Part shown: positions 53,397-64,000 of the stretch, one piece after another
Numbering within the stretch: the stretch's first letter is position 1
How the letters are laid out: each line of letters begins with the position of its first letter
Origin: Polytrichum commune
Taxonomy: Eukaryota > Streptophyta > Polytrichopsida > Polytrichales > Polytrichaceae
Direction of reading: 5' to 3'
Assembly (NCBI GenBank): GCA_950295325.1
Contig: OX485805.1
Coordinates: forward strand, 30,429,501 to 30,493,500
Length of the DNA: 64,000 nt
Notes under the pieces: model-generated
Databases searched by the model: none
What the model was told of the DNA's origin: nothing
Seen by the model: only the letters and a program-made list of their open reading frames with translations
Program-made: the position numbers and the translations under genes

Positions 53397-55394
53397 TTGA
53401 TTTCACAAACTCACATTGTTAGCTAATTCTCCTAGGTAAACGATGTGACCATGAGTTTAGTTAGCTAGAGTTTTGGTTAGCTAATCCACACTAACTCGTA
53501 AGTTAGCTAATTCTCTTAGCTAGGTGGTGCAGTTGGACCCACACAAATCTAGTCCCGCTAGCTTAAACTGGTTGAGTTCCTGTCATTTAAAACATGACTT
53601 CATCACGACTTTATCAATATTGAATTGTTACCACATTTTGATACCCACGGATAGGTTCTTCAATAACGATACTTAATGTTGATACCTATGTGTTCACCTA
53701 TATACCGGTCCAACATCAAACTTATGAACACTATCACACAACCATTCAAATCCCCACTCGGGATGGTGAGGCCCACAAATGGGCCTCCATGCATGGGAGA
53801 TGGGAGATGGAAGTTGGAAGGGTTTTGTAATGGAAAAGTATCCGGCCCATGGTTGCGGGTAATAGGAATAATTCAGCTATGGGGGGTCCCAAACCAATTG
53901 CGTTCTCAAGCCATGATATGTGAGCCCGTGCATGCCAAACACCTCCGTGTATTGTAAGTACATATCATGCACACATCCGACATCATCATATATGATATCT
54001 TAGGCCTAACTTTATACAAAGCGGCCTTCAATAAGTTCAACCCTTTGAAGCGATACCACAATTCAAGTATTTGAATTTTGGTGAAATGATTTCATGCCCT
54101 TTTTCCCTAATTCAAGGAATTCACGATGTTTTTTTTGTGACGACCATTTAAGTTTACTTCCCTATCGCCCATATGAATTGTAACATTATTTAACCTCATG
54201 TTGAAGTTTTGGTGGGTCATGTGTTATTTATGATTTTTTTTTTGACATGTCCATGTTTGTATTTGACAAAATTCGGTCACCTTAGAAGTACATCTAGTTT
54301 GCAAGGTTTAGGGCTGATCACATGGTCAAAATATTTTATTTAACATCCGTGTTACAATTGATTGTGTGTTTACAACCATGGAAGTTCAGTATGAAGATGA
54401 AAAATGTTATGTTCATCATTGACCCACAATATTGTCTTACATTCACTTGGTGGTAATTGGAGAGGGTGTCATATAACACTTGGTGCTACATGACGAGTCA
54501 TGAAGGCTCCTTCAAATTAACATGGCACACTAAATCATATAAATAGTCTAGTAGTTAGGTCATCACCGTGTTGTGGCATGGTTCAAACAAACATATTTGT
54601 TGTGTTTCCACATGGACGGGAACTACATAGCTTTTGCGAATCTACCTTTTACTCGTAGTTAACAATCACTTTTTGCCAACTAAGGGACAATGTATATTCG
54701 TGTTGTTGAGAGGGAATAGTTTCATACAAGTATACCCCCTCCTCCATTCATTGAGAATGCCTTTAAATTGTACGTAGCATGTAGGTTGTTTTTTCTACAA
54801 TCGACTTGACAATGAGAAGAGCTTCTAGGACTCTTGACAAGTATATCGAGGCACGTTTGGGAGCAATTGATCATAACCCCATACGGGGGCGTGCATTTAA
54901 CATGGATGAATGCGATGTTCCCTCTCACAACGCGATGTTATGTAGCACAAAGGTTGTTTTTTTGAAGACAATCTAAGACTACAACTGAATTCAAAACTCT
55001 CGATTAGTTCAATTTTTAAAATAATCAAGATAACCAACTACAAAATCCAAATCGTTTTGTCACAAACGCAATCGCCATGAACATCTTGAAAACCATAACT
55101 TTGTTTGTTGTGGATAAACATACTCGTATTTAGATGAGAACATCGAATAACACTCACTCATGGCTTCATCACTCCAATGATTGTCACCCTTAGGACTTCC
55201 TTATAGATTCGATAAAAAAAAAGGAGGGGTTGGTTTTGTATACCTACCCATGCTACAAGAGTAGAGGAGAAAGAAACACCAACGTGGAAGATCCCGAATT
55301 GACTCTCTCAATGTGCGAGACACGCAATGGAGTGAGCGATTCAATTCACGTAGGTTAGGTCCAACTAGGTTACGCTTAGGTACGGCCAAAGGGA
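53397..55394. other. Intergenic DNA, nothing firm seen
   Basis: TAGCTAATTCTC or a close variant is repeated at about 53420 and 53510, a loose direct repeat. AAAGCGGCCTT at 54017-54027 resembles a GGGCC-family end. No gene is recognised. Confidence 0.4.
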
Positions 55395-55424
55395 ATGGCT
55401 TCGGCTTCGGCTTCGCGTGCCATG

Positions 55425-55500
55425 TGTCTCTTGAAGAATTTGAACCCGGGACCCTATGAGATTGAGGCTTCCATTGCCTCGAAGCTCCTCGATGGCCCGG
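55425..55500 (-). mobile_element. tRNA-related SINE head
   Basis: On the - strand GGAGCTTCGAGGCAATGG (A-box region, 55471-55488) is followed by AGCCTCAATCTCATAGGGTC and CCCGGGTTCAAATTC (B-box, 55436-55450). The B-box context is very like that of tRNA-derived plant SINEs. Borders are not defined. Confidence 0.45.
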
Positions 55501-55642
55501 GCTTGCTTCAAATTTTCAAATGGGGAAGGAATTGGGAAGTCAAAATGCTTCCACTTACTTCGGAAGATTGCCGGAATCATACCATACCCCCCTCGTGGAC
55601 TTCTTAATACTTCGATTTGAAACTTAGATGCATGAGTGAAGG

Positions 55643-56432
55643 CTCGGGGTTCGTGGCTCTATATAGACTCGTCCTTCGTCGATGAAGCGACTCTAGAATG
55701 AGCAAGTTCCCAACGTGTTCATCACTTATTCATTCCGATTTGATTCTTGTAAATAGATTTGGAGGTTTCGGTGTCATTTTCATGTTCAAGACGTTCTTCG
55801 TGAATGAGTTGTTCATAAATGGATAAACTCTAGATATGGCATCAAAGAACCCCAATTAATCTAGTAGGATTCAGCTAGAATGAAATAATAATTGTTTTTA
55901 TTTATTTTTAAGTGCCACCCATTTATCTACGATGAATGACTTCACATAACTAGTTGCTCAATAAATGGAGAGTATTTTCAACAAATCTCATTTTTATTTT
56001 TTTTGTTTTTGTTTTCTTATCCATGCGATGCACATTCCATCCATACCTTTAATTTATGTCCACGAGTGTACTTGAATGGTCTAGATAGATGACCACAAAT
56101 AGGAGGATAGATGACGTGACGAGGGAGTAGTTGTTCATCGACTTACACGAGCTAATTATCATTCATAACATATAAAGTTTTTAACAAATACGGGGAATAC
56201 GGATGACTATCACGCCTTAATGGATGCAAACTCGTGATTCGTCGTGATAAGCATTATGTTACGGACGAGCGACCGGTTATATTCTAAAAACAATCCGCTC
56301 CTCTAGACCAAGCTGACATATCCGATGCTTAGGTCTAGAGTAAAATCGTCGAATCCAATCCGTTTTTGATACAATCCCATCCGTTTTCATCTTCGCAACG
56401 AAATGAGTTTACATGGACGCTGCGAACCCCGA
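55643..56432. mobile_element. GTGTCTACGTAAACTCATCC MITE family, diverged or broken copy
   Basis: The left end at 55643 reads CTCGGGGTTCGTGGCTCTAT then ATAGACTCGTCC. A right-type end at 56405-56432 reads GAGTTTACATGGACGCTGCG then AACCCCGAGCC. The 700 bp between is longer than in the other copies, so either a larger relative, an insertion or two separate fragments is present. Confidence 0.4.
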
Positions 56433-56690
56433 GCCAAAGATTCGCGGTCTACGTAAACTCATCCACCGTGGATTCCACGACCCTCTAGTAAAACAAAGTC
56501 CCCCACAAGGTCAAGGACTAATTCTCATGGGGAATCCGCCAGACTAATTTGGAGCCTCCGATGCTATTTTCAACGCCATTTCGTATTAAATTAGTGGTTC
56601 CCGGACTACCCACAAAACAAGGTTTTTGCTCCGTTTTCACCTTGCCAATGGATGCGTTTCCGTAGACACCCGAAACCCTAGCCCGTATCT
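56433..56690. mobile_element. GTGTCTACGTAAACTCATCC MITE family, copy 3
   Basis: The left end CAAAGATTCGCGGTCTACGT then AAACTCATCCACCGTGG is matched by the right end, other strand, GGGCTAGGGTTTCGGGTGTC then TACGGAAACGCATCCATTGG. About 250 bp. It directly abuts the preceding right-type end. Confidence 0.6.
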
Positions 56691-57073
56691 CTAGCCCCAA
56701 CACTTACACACACACCCCCCCCCCTAGCATACGGAGGAAAGCATGTACGTTCCGGGTAGATTCTATGGAGAGATTGGGTTTTCCGGGGGTGGGGCCCGAT
56801 TTGGGGCACGGGGCCCACAAGTGCCAACTGGCCGTGGCTCTTGGTAGTGTTATTGCCTCCCGAGCCGTAGGTGATCTAACCTAAATTTGGGCCGCTTCGA
56901 GGCCCACCTTCTATCATGCAGATACTCAAACCTCCCTCCCTCCCGATTTCACTTTACTTTACTTTACTTACTTCCCTTCCTTGCTCCCCCCTATAAGAAC
57001 CTAAGCTAGAACCCAAGTCCCTTCTACGAATTAGGCATGGGTTTCATGGACACGGTTTATGTGGCTCCGGAAA
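56691..57073. other. Intergenic DNA with pyrimidine runs
   Basis: Poly-C at 56716-56725, CCCT repeats at 56935-56945 and a TTTAC run at 56949-56970. No gene. Confidence 0.4.
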
Positions 57074-57344
57074 GCACGGCTAGGGATTCGTGGTGTCTAC
57101 TTAAACTCATCCGTGGCGTAGGTGACAACTTAGTAAATTACTTCGTCGCTTGTAAACGAGTATTTTCGATGATTGACTCCGAAAATGGCATCAAATCTCC
57201 CATATTAGTGTAACAAAGTCTGGATGGATTGACTCGGCCCTCGACCTTGTTTTTTTGGGGGGGAGGGTGAGGGGGGGTTTGTTTTTACTACAGCCCCTTC
57301 ATCCACGATGGATGGGTTTACACGGATTCCAAACCCTGTAAGCA
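57074..57344. mobile_element. GTGTCTACGTAAACTCATCC MITE family, copy 4
   Basis: Left end GCACGGCTAGGGATTCGTGG then TGTCTACTTAAACTCATCC; right end, other strand, GTGCTTACAGGGTTTGGAAT then CCGTGTAAACCCATCCATCG. About 271 bp, close in length to copies 1 and 3. Non-coding. Confidence 0.7.
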
Positions 57345-58455
57345 CTCCTTATTATGTGGTTTATGGAATTTGAATGTCACGTTCTAAAGGTGGGTTTTTA
57401 CAATAGGGTCCAAGACCGAATTGATTTCCAAGTTTAAGACTGAGAGATGTTATTGGTTGAGAGCAAAATTTTGGATCCAAAGGTAATATTGGGTCGATAA
57501 CACTAGACACCGTAATCGCGCCCCCCTTGTTGAGCCCCCTCTTCGTTAGGCCCGATTTGTGATGGGCATGGTTTGGATGGCCCCTTTAAGTTGTAGGAAT
57601 TGAATGAAGTTTATCGTCGTGTGTTTTGTTTGAGTAGTTTATTACTTCAAAAATTTAATGATGTGGTGGCATGGTGATTGTATCGGTCCTCTTAACCTCT
57701 TGCCCATTTCATGGATCAAGAGTGTCCATAGTCTTGTCTAGACGGACATATGCGTTCCATAGCACAACTCACGTGCAATTAAAGAAGTATTGTTTCAAGC
57801 ACAAAATAATTGTGCAATGGGGTTTGTCTGCTAGTAAGTACACTAAAATTCCCATTTCCTGTGGGTTACCAATAAGGGTTACATGTTGTAGCAACACTTT
57901 AAAAAACAAATCAAGAATATCAAATATTAACACAATTATTTCATGTCCCTTGACGTGCATGCTACACATGCATTTTACAAGTAGTATTGAGCAAGACAAA
58001 TAAAATTGGTGACACCAAATACAATATTCATGAAGTTAATTTGTCTCATTTGGGTAAAAAAATCTATATACTTAGTAAATGTAACTCCAAATGGTGACCC
58101 ACACCAAATGGACTATCAATACATTGTGTGACCTAAGGATAGAATAGAGGTGCCCATAACCGATCACCTAAGAGATTATGCTTCAAACCTGGAGAAGTGT
58201 AAGGCAGTGCAATTTATTCCCATGTAGGAAGATAGAAATCAAGAGGATTACGAAAAATTGGTAATTTTATTCCTTAAATTGAAATCACTATGAAGGTTAT
58301 AAGCATAAAGTTGGCCCGAACACATTACCAATGTCTAGAGTTTGCCATACCCGCTCATCTTAAGACGGATCCCTCCTCACTTTAGCACTCAATACCGGAG
58401 ACACATGTCATGGCATTGTTGATGCCATGGTGATACCATAACCGGAGTTGGAGAC
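57345..58455. other. Intergenic DNA, no gene recognised
   Basis: A 110-codon ORF at 57671-58003 has an opposing 76-codon ORF and no family resemblance; it is treated as chance. Confidence 0.4.
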
Positions 58456-58559
58456 TTAGGGTTAGTTTCCATGTAGGCCATTCGTCCACTGTATTCTAGT
58501 GGCATCTACGTTTCCACTAGAACATGATGGGCGAAGCGGCCTACATGAAAACCAACCTT
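58456..58559. mobile_element. 104-bp foldback element
   Basis: Left arm TTAGGGTTAGTTTCCATGTA then GGCCATTCGTCCA; right arm, other strand, AAGGTTGGTTTTCATGTAGG then CCGCTTCGCCCATC. The stem continues into TTCTAGTGG / CCACTAGAA. A half copy seems to lie at 29847-30000. No target duplication seen. Confidence 0.65.
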
Positions 58560-60555
58560 GGAAACCATGAACCCAGGAGCCTCAGTTCAACCACCCACAA
58601 AATACAACTTCCCGAAACCAGTCCCGACCAAAATCGAAATTACGACACCCTATAGATTCCCGATGGGGTCGTGATTGGGAATAGGTGCCTCTACTCGGAA
58701 CGAGGCGATTGGTCGTTCGAGATGTGCATTGGAGTATGTATGGGAGTCAAAATTTGAATTCAAAGTTTGTTGTTGTCGAGTGTAATGGACCTCCAAGGAA
58801 AGGCCGCATGGGATGGTGAGGGTGAAAAAACGATACTTAATGCACGAGTAGGGTCATGCCATGTATGTCTCATTTCCATCTCGTCAAGTGAGGGGTGTGG
58901 GAGTCCAAATTTAGCCTTTGCTTATGTCAAATTTGGACTTCTTGGACCTTGAACGGACCACTTTATCGCCAAACAGTAATTGTGCCTATATAAGTTAAAG
59001 CAGCCATGTGGATTCCCAAGACGTAGGTGGAGGCGTTGCCATTAAGTTAGTAAAGCACTTCTTCATCACCACACATGCGGCCACCAACAACACCCGAACC
59101 GCCATGAAATGCTTCCTTGACTTGCCCCCATCGTCACAATGTGATGAGTTATGACTCGTATTGGCGCTCGATCGTATATAGCTCGCCCCCGATTAATTGG
59201 GTGAGAGAATCAACCCCAATTGCACCGAACCGAAATTGGTTGCCATGAAGAATAATGTGTTTAATGAAAACCGGTGGCCAATGTGGAGGAGTTCACCGTA
59301 TATGGTGTCACTAGTATAGTCGCGCATTCGTTACCCGTCATCAAAGTCCTATCGTCCACATGCAACAATGTTTTCGCTCCAAACATTTGAGCCTTTGGAT
59401 TTGTCAAATTTCGACATGGATGGTGGGGTGGTGACATCAAACGGTTGGTAGTCATCAAGTGACGTCCTCGATAATAAACCTTGCTCCATTGGCCGTATTG
59501 TGTAACTCTTCATTGGCCACCTCGTTAGCACTTCTAAGATGAATGAAAAATTATGGTGTGATATAGCTCATGGGTTGAGAATTTTAAATGGTGCAAGGTG
59601 AAGGAGGTCGATCATGAACTTTGAATGGATGATTTGGACATGCCATTGTTGCTCCCACGGCATACTTTTGCTAGGTGTTAGAGTCTTTAAACTAATCCGC
59701 ATTTTACAATACAAGATAATAATATAGAGGATATGTGTGTGTTGGTGCCAAAATGCTAGTTTTTTGAACTTACAGATGGAATTTTGTATTTGCAATTTAT
59801 GGAAAAGTAGCACGTGGCACTTTGTTTGAAAAATTGAACTAATGTCCATTGAACATGCTCATCACCTACAATGCATTCAAATAGAGTCTTGGATGTCTCA
59901 ATTAACAAACTTAGCGTGAGACTAAAAAATATTAGCATGGCAGTGCATCGCATGTCAACACATCAAATATTTACACCTAGCTTGCAGAAAAAGGAGGCTC
60001 TTCATTTATGCTTGTTCATAGGGAGATTGCATATACATCTATGTATCTACACATGCATACATACATCTATAACATAATTCAAAATTTGTTGATAACCATA
60101 ACATCATAGACATGTACAAAGTACAAACGGGTAGGGATCTTCCCAAATTCACATAATAATAACCTTGAAGTTTTCCCACTCACACTTGAGGAGTAAAGGT
60201 CAATGATGCCCAAAATGGAAATATGATATCATAACTTATTGATAACAAGAAAAAAATTCAAGGGCGGTTGTAGAAACCTAAAACTTGGTGATATTTTTTG
60301 GTATTTGCCTCACCCATAAGGAATCACAAAGTGAACCAAAGGTTTGCTTACAACATTGTTGTCAAGGATCGTCATTGGTTCAACCTTGTGTAGATTGTCA
60401 ATGGAGTTTTGCATATAATAATGTCAATTGACAATGACTACTATTACAACTTATGTGTTATGCATTTATGGACTAAATTAGATTAAAGTCAGAGAAATGG
60501 TTGCATTTTCTAGCCTTGAATCTAAAAAAATAAGAATGTAGGAATTATTATATTT
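58560..60555. other. Intergenic DNA, no gene recognised
   Basis: Several ORFs of 60-93 codons without family resemblance. Nothing bordered was recognised. Confidence 0.4.
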
Positions 60556-60584
60556 GGGTTTAGGTTTAGGGTTAGGGTTAGGTT
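60556..60584. repeat. Interstitial telomere-like repeat
   Basis: GGGTTTAGGTTTAGGGTTAG then GGTTAGGTT: about four imperfect units of the plant telomeric TTTAGGG type. Too short to be a telomere; probably a relic or chance run. Confidence 0.6.
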
Positions 60585-61734
60585 TGCTTATTTAAAATTA
60601 TTATTGAAATTTTTTAAGTCAATATCTCTCATGGCCACGCAGTCATGGATAGGGATTGGTGAACATACAATTGTGACAACAAAAAATACTTTCCTTTTTC
60701 TTTATTCTTTCTTTGAAGTTAATCCCGGGACACCAGTGGTTGGGTAGTTTGGGGTTATTAATCAGAAATTGTATGATGATAATGTGGATATTATAAACTC
60801 TACGATGACATGTTAGTGCAACACTAGTTTCTGCACTCGCCTTTTTAGAAACTCGTGGTCAAAATCCCCACAATTTTTCTTGTTAAATGGTCTAACAATG
60901 GCAGGAAAATGAAATAATGCAGTGGCCATAAACTCAATAAAATATCAATATAAAAAATCACATGCATTATAGTTTTGTGTGCACCTTAGTTCACTCCAAA
61001 GAAAATCAATGCATGGCCACTAATTCACCGACTACATTTTTTGAGAGAGCCACTATGGCACCTTGGTCACAAGTAGGAAAAACTAAAAGAAAGACTACAT
61101 CAATGGCCGGGATGCATCAAATAACGGTGGGGGGTATCCGAAACCAAGGCCCCTCCAATTGCTCGCTCTCAAAGTCTAACCTCGGACTTGGGAGTTGTTG
61201 GTTTAGCCTCACTTGTTGGGATTAGGACATGAATTAGAAGTTGGATTAGGAGCTTGGTGTGAGCTCGTGCTAGATTGGAGGCGGGGAATTGAGATTTCCG
61301 AGGTGGAATTAAGAATTAGTTTATCTTGAATGTGCACTTTAATTTTCCAATAATCTCTAGCATGTGCGGAAGCCAAGCGGAAAGTATATCATTTTATGTT
61401 TTTTTGCAATGCCATTTGCACATGAGGAAGCCGTGCTAAAATCTTATCAATGTTATTTTTTAAAACTTTTTTTCTTCCAAATTCATATACACATGCTGAA
61501 GACATGCTGAAATTCTGTTACGCATGGTTTTTGTTTGGTTTTTTTGGTTTTTTTGATTCTTTACATATGTAGAAGTCATTCTAACTTTTTATGAATGCAT
61601 TCTTGTTTTTTTTTTGTTCATTTACATATGCCCAAAACATACTTTGAATCGAGACTAAAGGTCGTTACTCACATGTGGTTGGTTTTTGTGGTAGAATGGC
61701 ATGGCCATGGTTGACATCACTGAACTAGGAGAGC
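60585..61734. other. Intergenic DNA, no gene recognised
   Basis: AT-rich. Positions 61330-61640 contain several loosely repeated CACATG(A/C)(G/T)GAAG, ACATGCTGAAG and ACATATGTAGAAG phrases about 60-100 bp apart, a degenerate repeat. No coding region. Confidence 0.4.
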
Positions 61735-62513
61735 TTGATAGATTTTGAGCTAGCTCGCAATCATAATCACCACTTCAATTTGGATGACGTTGAGGTAATG
61801 CTAGAGTCATTGCCAAGGGAGGATGAGGATTGCCGAGTTATATATGACATGGGAAACACTCGATTAGGTCAACCACCTATTCCAAACTCAACTCTCCACA
61901 TGACAACACACCCCAAGATGCGCCGACTTCAAAGAGATCGCGGAAGGAAATCAGATACAAGCCTACTTTGGAGTTGGATATGTTGGCCAAGATGTCTCAT
62001 TCCTATTATGTGCATTTTGCATGAGTATTCTCGCCTAAGGAAGAATGATACTCAATTTATGCCACATCTAGTCTGACAGAATGTCTCGAGCAGAATGTGT
62101 ACGGTGAGTTTTGTAATGAGTTCCCTAATATCACATATTAAGAGGACACCTTGAAAGAAGGTTGATACGCATTGAACTCAACCAAACCGTGGATATCTAA
62201 TGATTAAGGTACCAATAATGCCTTACCTTAATGTGATGAGATGCTGCAAAGATTAAGGTGCACAAATGAGCATGCAACTAGGAATGTTCTTAAGCATAGG
62301 CAATCCACTTTGCAAGGTTTTGCATCCACTTCAAGAGAGGACCCCCCCCCCCCCCCAAAAAAAAAAAAACATGTTAAAGTAGATGACAATGTCTCTAGTC
62401 TCCCCGCCACACCGGATGTTGCTAGCACCACATCCACACAAAAGCATATAGAGAGGCTTATGACAAAGGGTGAGATGTTAGGAGCATTAACAAAGAGAGC
62501 TTTGAAGGACTAA
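61735..62513 (+). pseudogene. Unassigned ORFs facing the transposase relic
   Basis: Two ORFs (61735-62076, 113 codons; 62241-62513, 90 codons) run towards the - strand transposase and end about 310 bases before its stop. PIF/Harbinger elements usually carry a second, Myb-like gene, and this is where it could lie. I see no convincing Myb/SANT pattern, and the second ORF crosses a C15-A13 run (62342-62369). A broken accessory gene is possible; chance ORFs are also possible. Confidence 0.2.
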
Positions 62514-62824
62514 GTAAGGGTCTTGACGTCCACATGTATCAATGTGGATATGTATCATTTTTATTTTTTTATTTTTTAGTTGAAGTACATCATTATGTCC
62601 ATGAACATGTGATTGCAACTGTGAAAAATATTGGTGAATGTGATATGTAGCATCATCTTGTATTCATGGAAATGCTTACATTCTATCTACCATAGTGATT
62701 CCTTGATAAGGCTCAAGTTGTATTAGTTTATGTATTCACATGTGCTTCGAATGTGCTATGTCAAAGCAATGTACATCTTTATCCACAAACTTACTTACAT
62801 GTACAAAATCAAAATGTGAACATG

Positions 62825-64000
62825 CTAGTAATCTTCCTCCCACTCATGAGTTTCTAGGTCATTCACTGTATTTCCAATTATCTCTTGATACAAGTTCATC
62901 CTTCTTTGATGAAGAAAGTTCGTTAGAGGGCACAAGACCTAAACAAGTGTGTGTACTTGGATTTTGTAGCATCGAATCACTTCATCAATCTTGCAAACTT
63001 TCTCTTCAAGCATCCAATGCCCAACTCCACACAAGCCTTGTAACATGCATGCATTTTTTTTTGAATGCATTTTTTTAATTTCTTTTTGCACAAATTGAAT
63101 ATTTTGTTGAATGCATCAATAGCATTGCAAGGCACAGTAGGTGGACTCTCATCCACTCTAGTCCAACAAAGAATAAACATATTTGCATCAATATGTTTGG
63201 GATCCCCAAGAAGGTATTGAAAGTTCTCATTTCCGTATTAAAAATGTGTACACTAGTTTTTGTACAAGCAAGAGTGTCTTACAATAGAGGCATCGTGATA
63301 AGAACTTGGATAAACCAAGTTCACATACAACAACAAATCCTCGTGAGGTGTGGCAACTACATTATTCAAATAATACATCTTCTTAGGGCCATTGAACCAT
63401 TTTGAGTACTCCAAACTGTTCCAAGGTTTCCTTATTTTCACAAAGGTTCCATTAATAATACCACTACATCTAGGAAGTGAGGGTGTAGGGTATTTTAATG
63501 AGCACGCTCCACTGCATTAGACCATACCATCTCAACGGCTAGAGCATGGTTAATGCAAGAAGATATGAACAACACATTATCATTCAAGGTTGAACAAGAC
63601 CAGTTTCACTGAAATGCATTATAACTAGTGACATTCTCACGTTTCGTGTAGAGGAGGGAGTTGAGGAGGCATTGTTGCAAACACAACTTCATATGACAAT
63701 CCGAGAGCTTATGAACCTCGCCAGTGGACCGAGCATGAGATGCAATAACTAGCACAACAAATCCAGAAAACTCATCAAGATCAATTATGGTAAAGTTTGT
63801 AAGGGTCTTGAAATTTTGAGAAATGGGTCTCATATGCAAAAAGACACCATGCATATTGTGGTTGTGATCAAGCACACATTATCCTTTATCCTCTAGCTCA
63901 CCATAATTGAAGAACTCATAGGTGTTAATGCAAAAAAAATCATGGTGTAGATAATCGTGAACTCATTCTCCCACTCCTCAAGAATCTCACCATTGGAGCT
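62825..64000 (-). pseudogene. PIF/Harbinger (HARBI1-like) transposase, broken and partial
   Basis: Consecutive - strand pieces follow the family order: LTNFT and SHARSTGEVHKLS near 63800-63690; ENVTSYNAF at 63610-63640; then FISSCINHALAVE; GIINGTFVKIRKPWN and KWFNGPKKMYYLNN at about 63370-63460; YPSSYHDASIVRHSCLYKN at 63253-63310; MHACYKACVELGIGCLKRKF at 62990-63050; and a tail TNFLHQRRM ending EWEEDY-stop at 62825. The frame is destroyed by in-frame stops (about 63606, 63495, 63250, 62980) and several frameshifts. The Asp normally in the IDGT motif is Asn (INGT); the SYHD Asp and VELGIG Glu remain. It is cut by the right window edge, so the 5' part is unseen. Harbinger enzymes cut and paste elements with TWA target duplications. 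Confidence 0.87.

Noticed and set aside
60556..60584. Telomere or subtelomere boundary
   Set aside because: Only about four imperfect units, with ordinary sequence on both sides.
62342..62369. C15-A13 homopolymer run as a functional signal
   Set aside because: Long homopolymers are also common assembly or sequencing artefacts; it interrupts a weak ORF and has no further support.

Overview
The window reads as nuclear DNA of a land plant. The two intact protein genes belong to plant families: a PLATZ zinc-binding transcription factor and a DUF1191 membrane protein. Imperfect TTTAGGG-type telomeric repeats, a plant-type PIF/Harbinger transposase relic and tRNA-related SINE heads fit that reading. 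Gene density is very low and the intergenic DNA is AT-rich and full of repeats, which suggests a large, transposon-bloated genome. Which plant group it comes from cannot be settled from the sequence alone. No bacterial, viral or organellar gene was recognised.

Layout. 0-12.5 kb: degenerate repeats and small inverted-repeat elements, no gene. 12.5-15.1 kb: the DUF1191 gene (+ strand, one exon) with a CT- and GAT-rich leader. 15.1-21.3 kb: dispersed repeats and a fourfold tandem amplification of an 83-bp foldback element. 21.36-23.57 kb: a nest of four elements, with a hAT-like MITE innermost. 23.85-24.75 kb: an element with roughly 244-bp terminal inverted repeats around a GC-rich core, resembling a Pack-MULE. 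25-43 kb: mostly repeats, including a second copy of the hAT-like MITE in opposite orientation, a 141-bp hairpin, a phased mini-hairpin array and several TTTAGTG-type elements. 43.4-49.1 kb: a gene neighbourhood on the - strand, with PLATZ at 46.3-47.1 kb, a long non-repetitive tract downstream of its stop, and a G-rich then pyrimidine-rich repeat tract upstream. 49-62 kb: repeats again, with a palindrome of about 1.1 kb at 51.1-52.2 kb and a family of 250-270 bp elements. 62.8-64 kb: a decayed Harbinger transposase that runs off the right edge.

How the parts relate. The two genes are unrelated and nothing suggests they act together. The strongest signal is the density and order of the non-autonomous elements. 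Many independent ends begin GGGCCRCTT and lie next to TAA or TTA, the hallmark of PIF/Harbinger elements, and the only transposase relic in the window is of that superfamily. One dispersed element at 7.5 kb keeps the unoccupied form of the site into which the hAT-like MITE jumped at 22.6 kb, so its borders can be read directly.

Limits: all comparisons were made by eye. Identity levels, family names and splice signals are estimates. Short ORFs in the repeat-rich areas were treated as chance unless they matched a known family.
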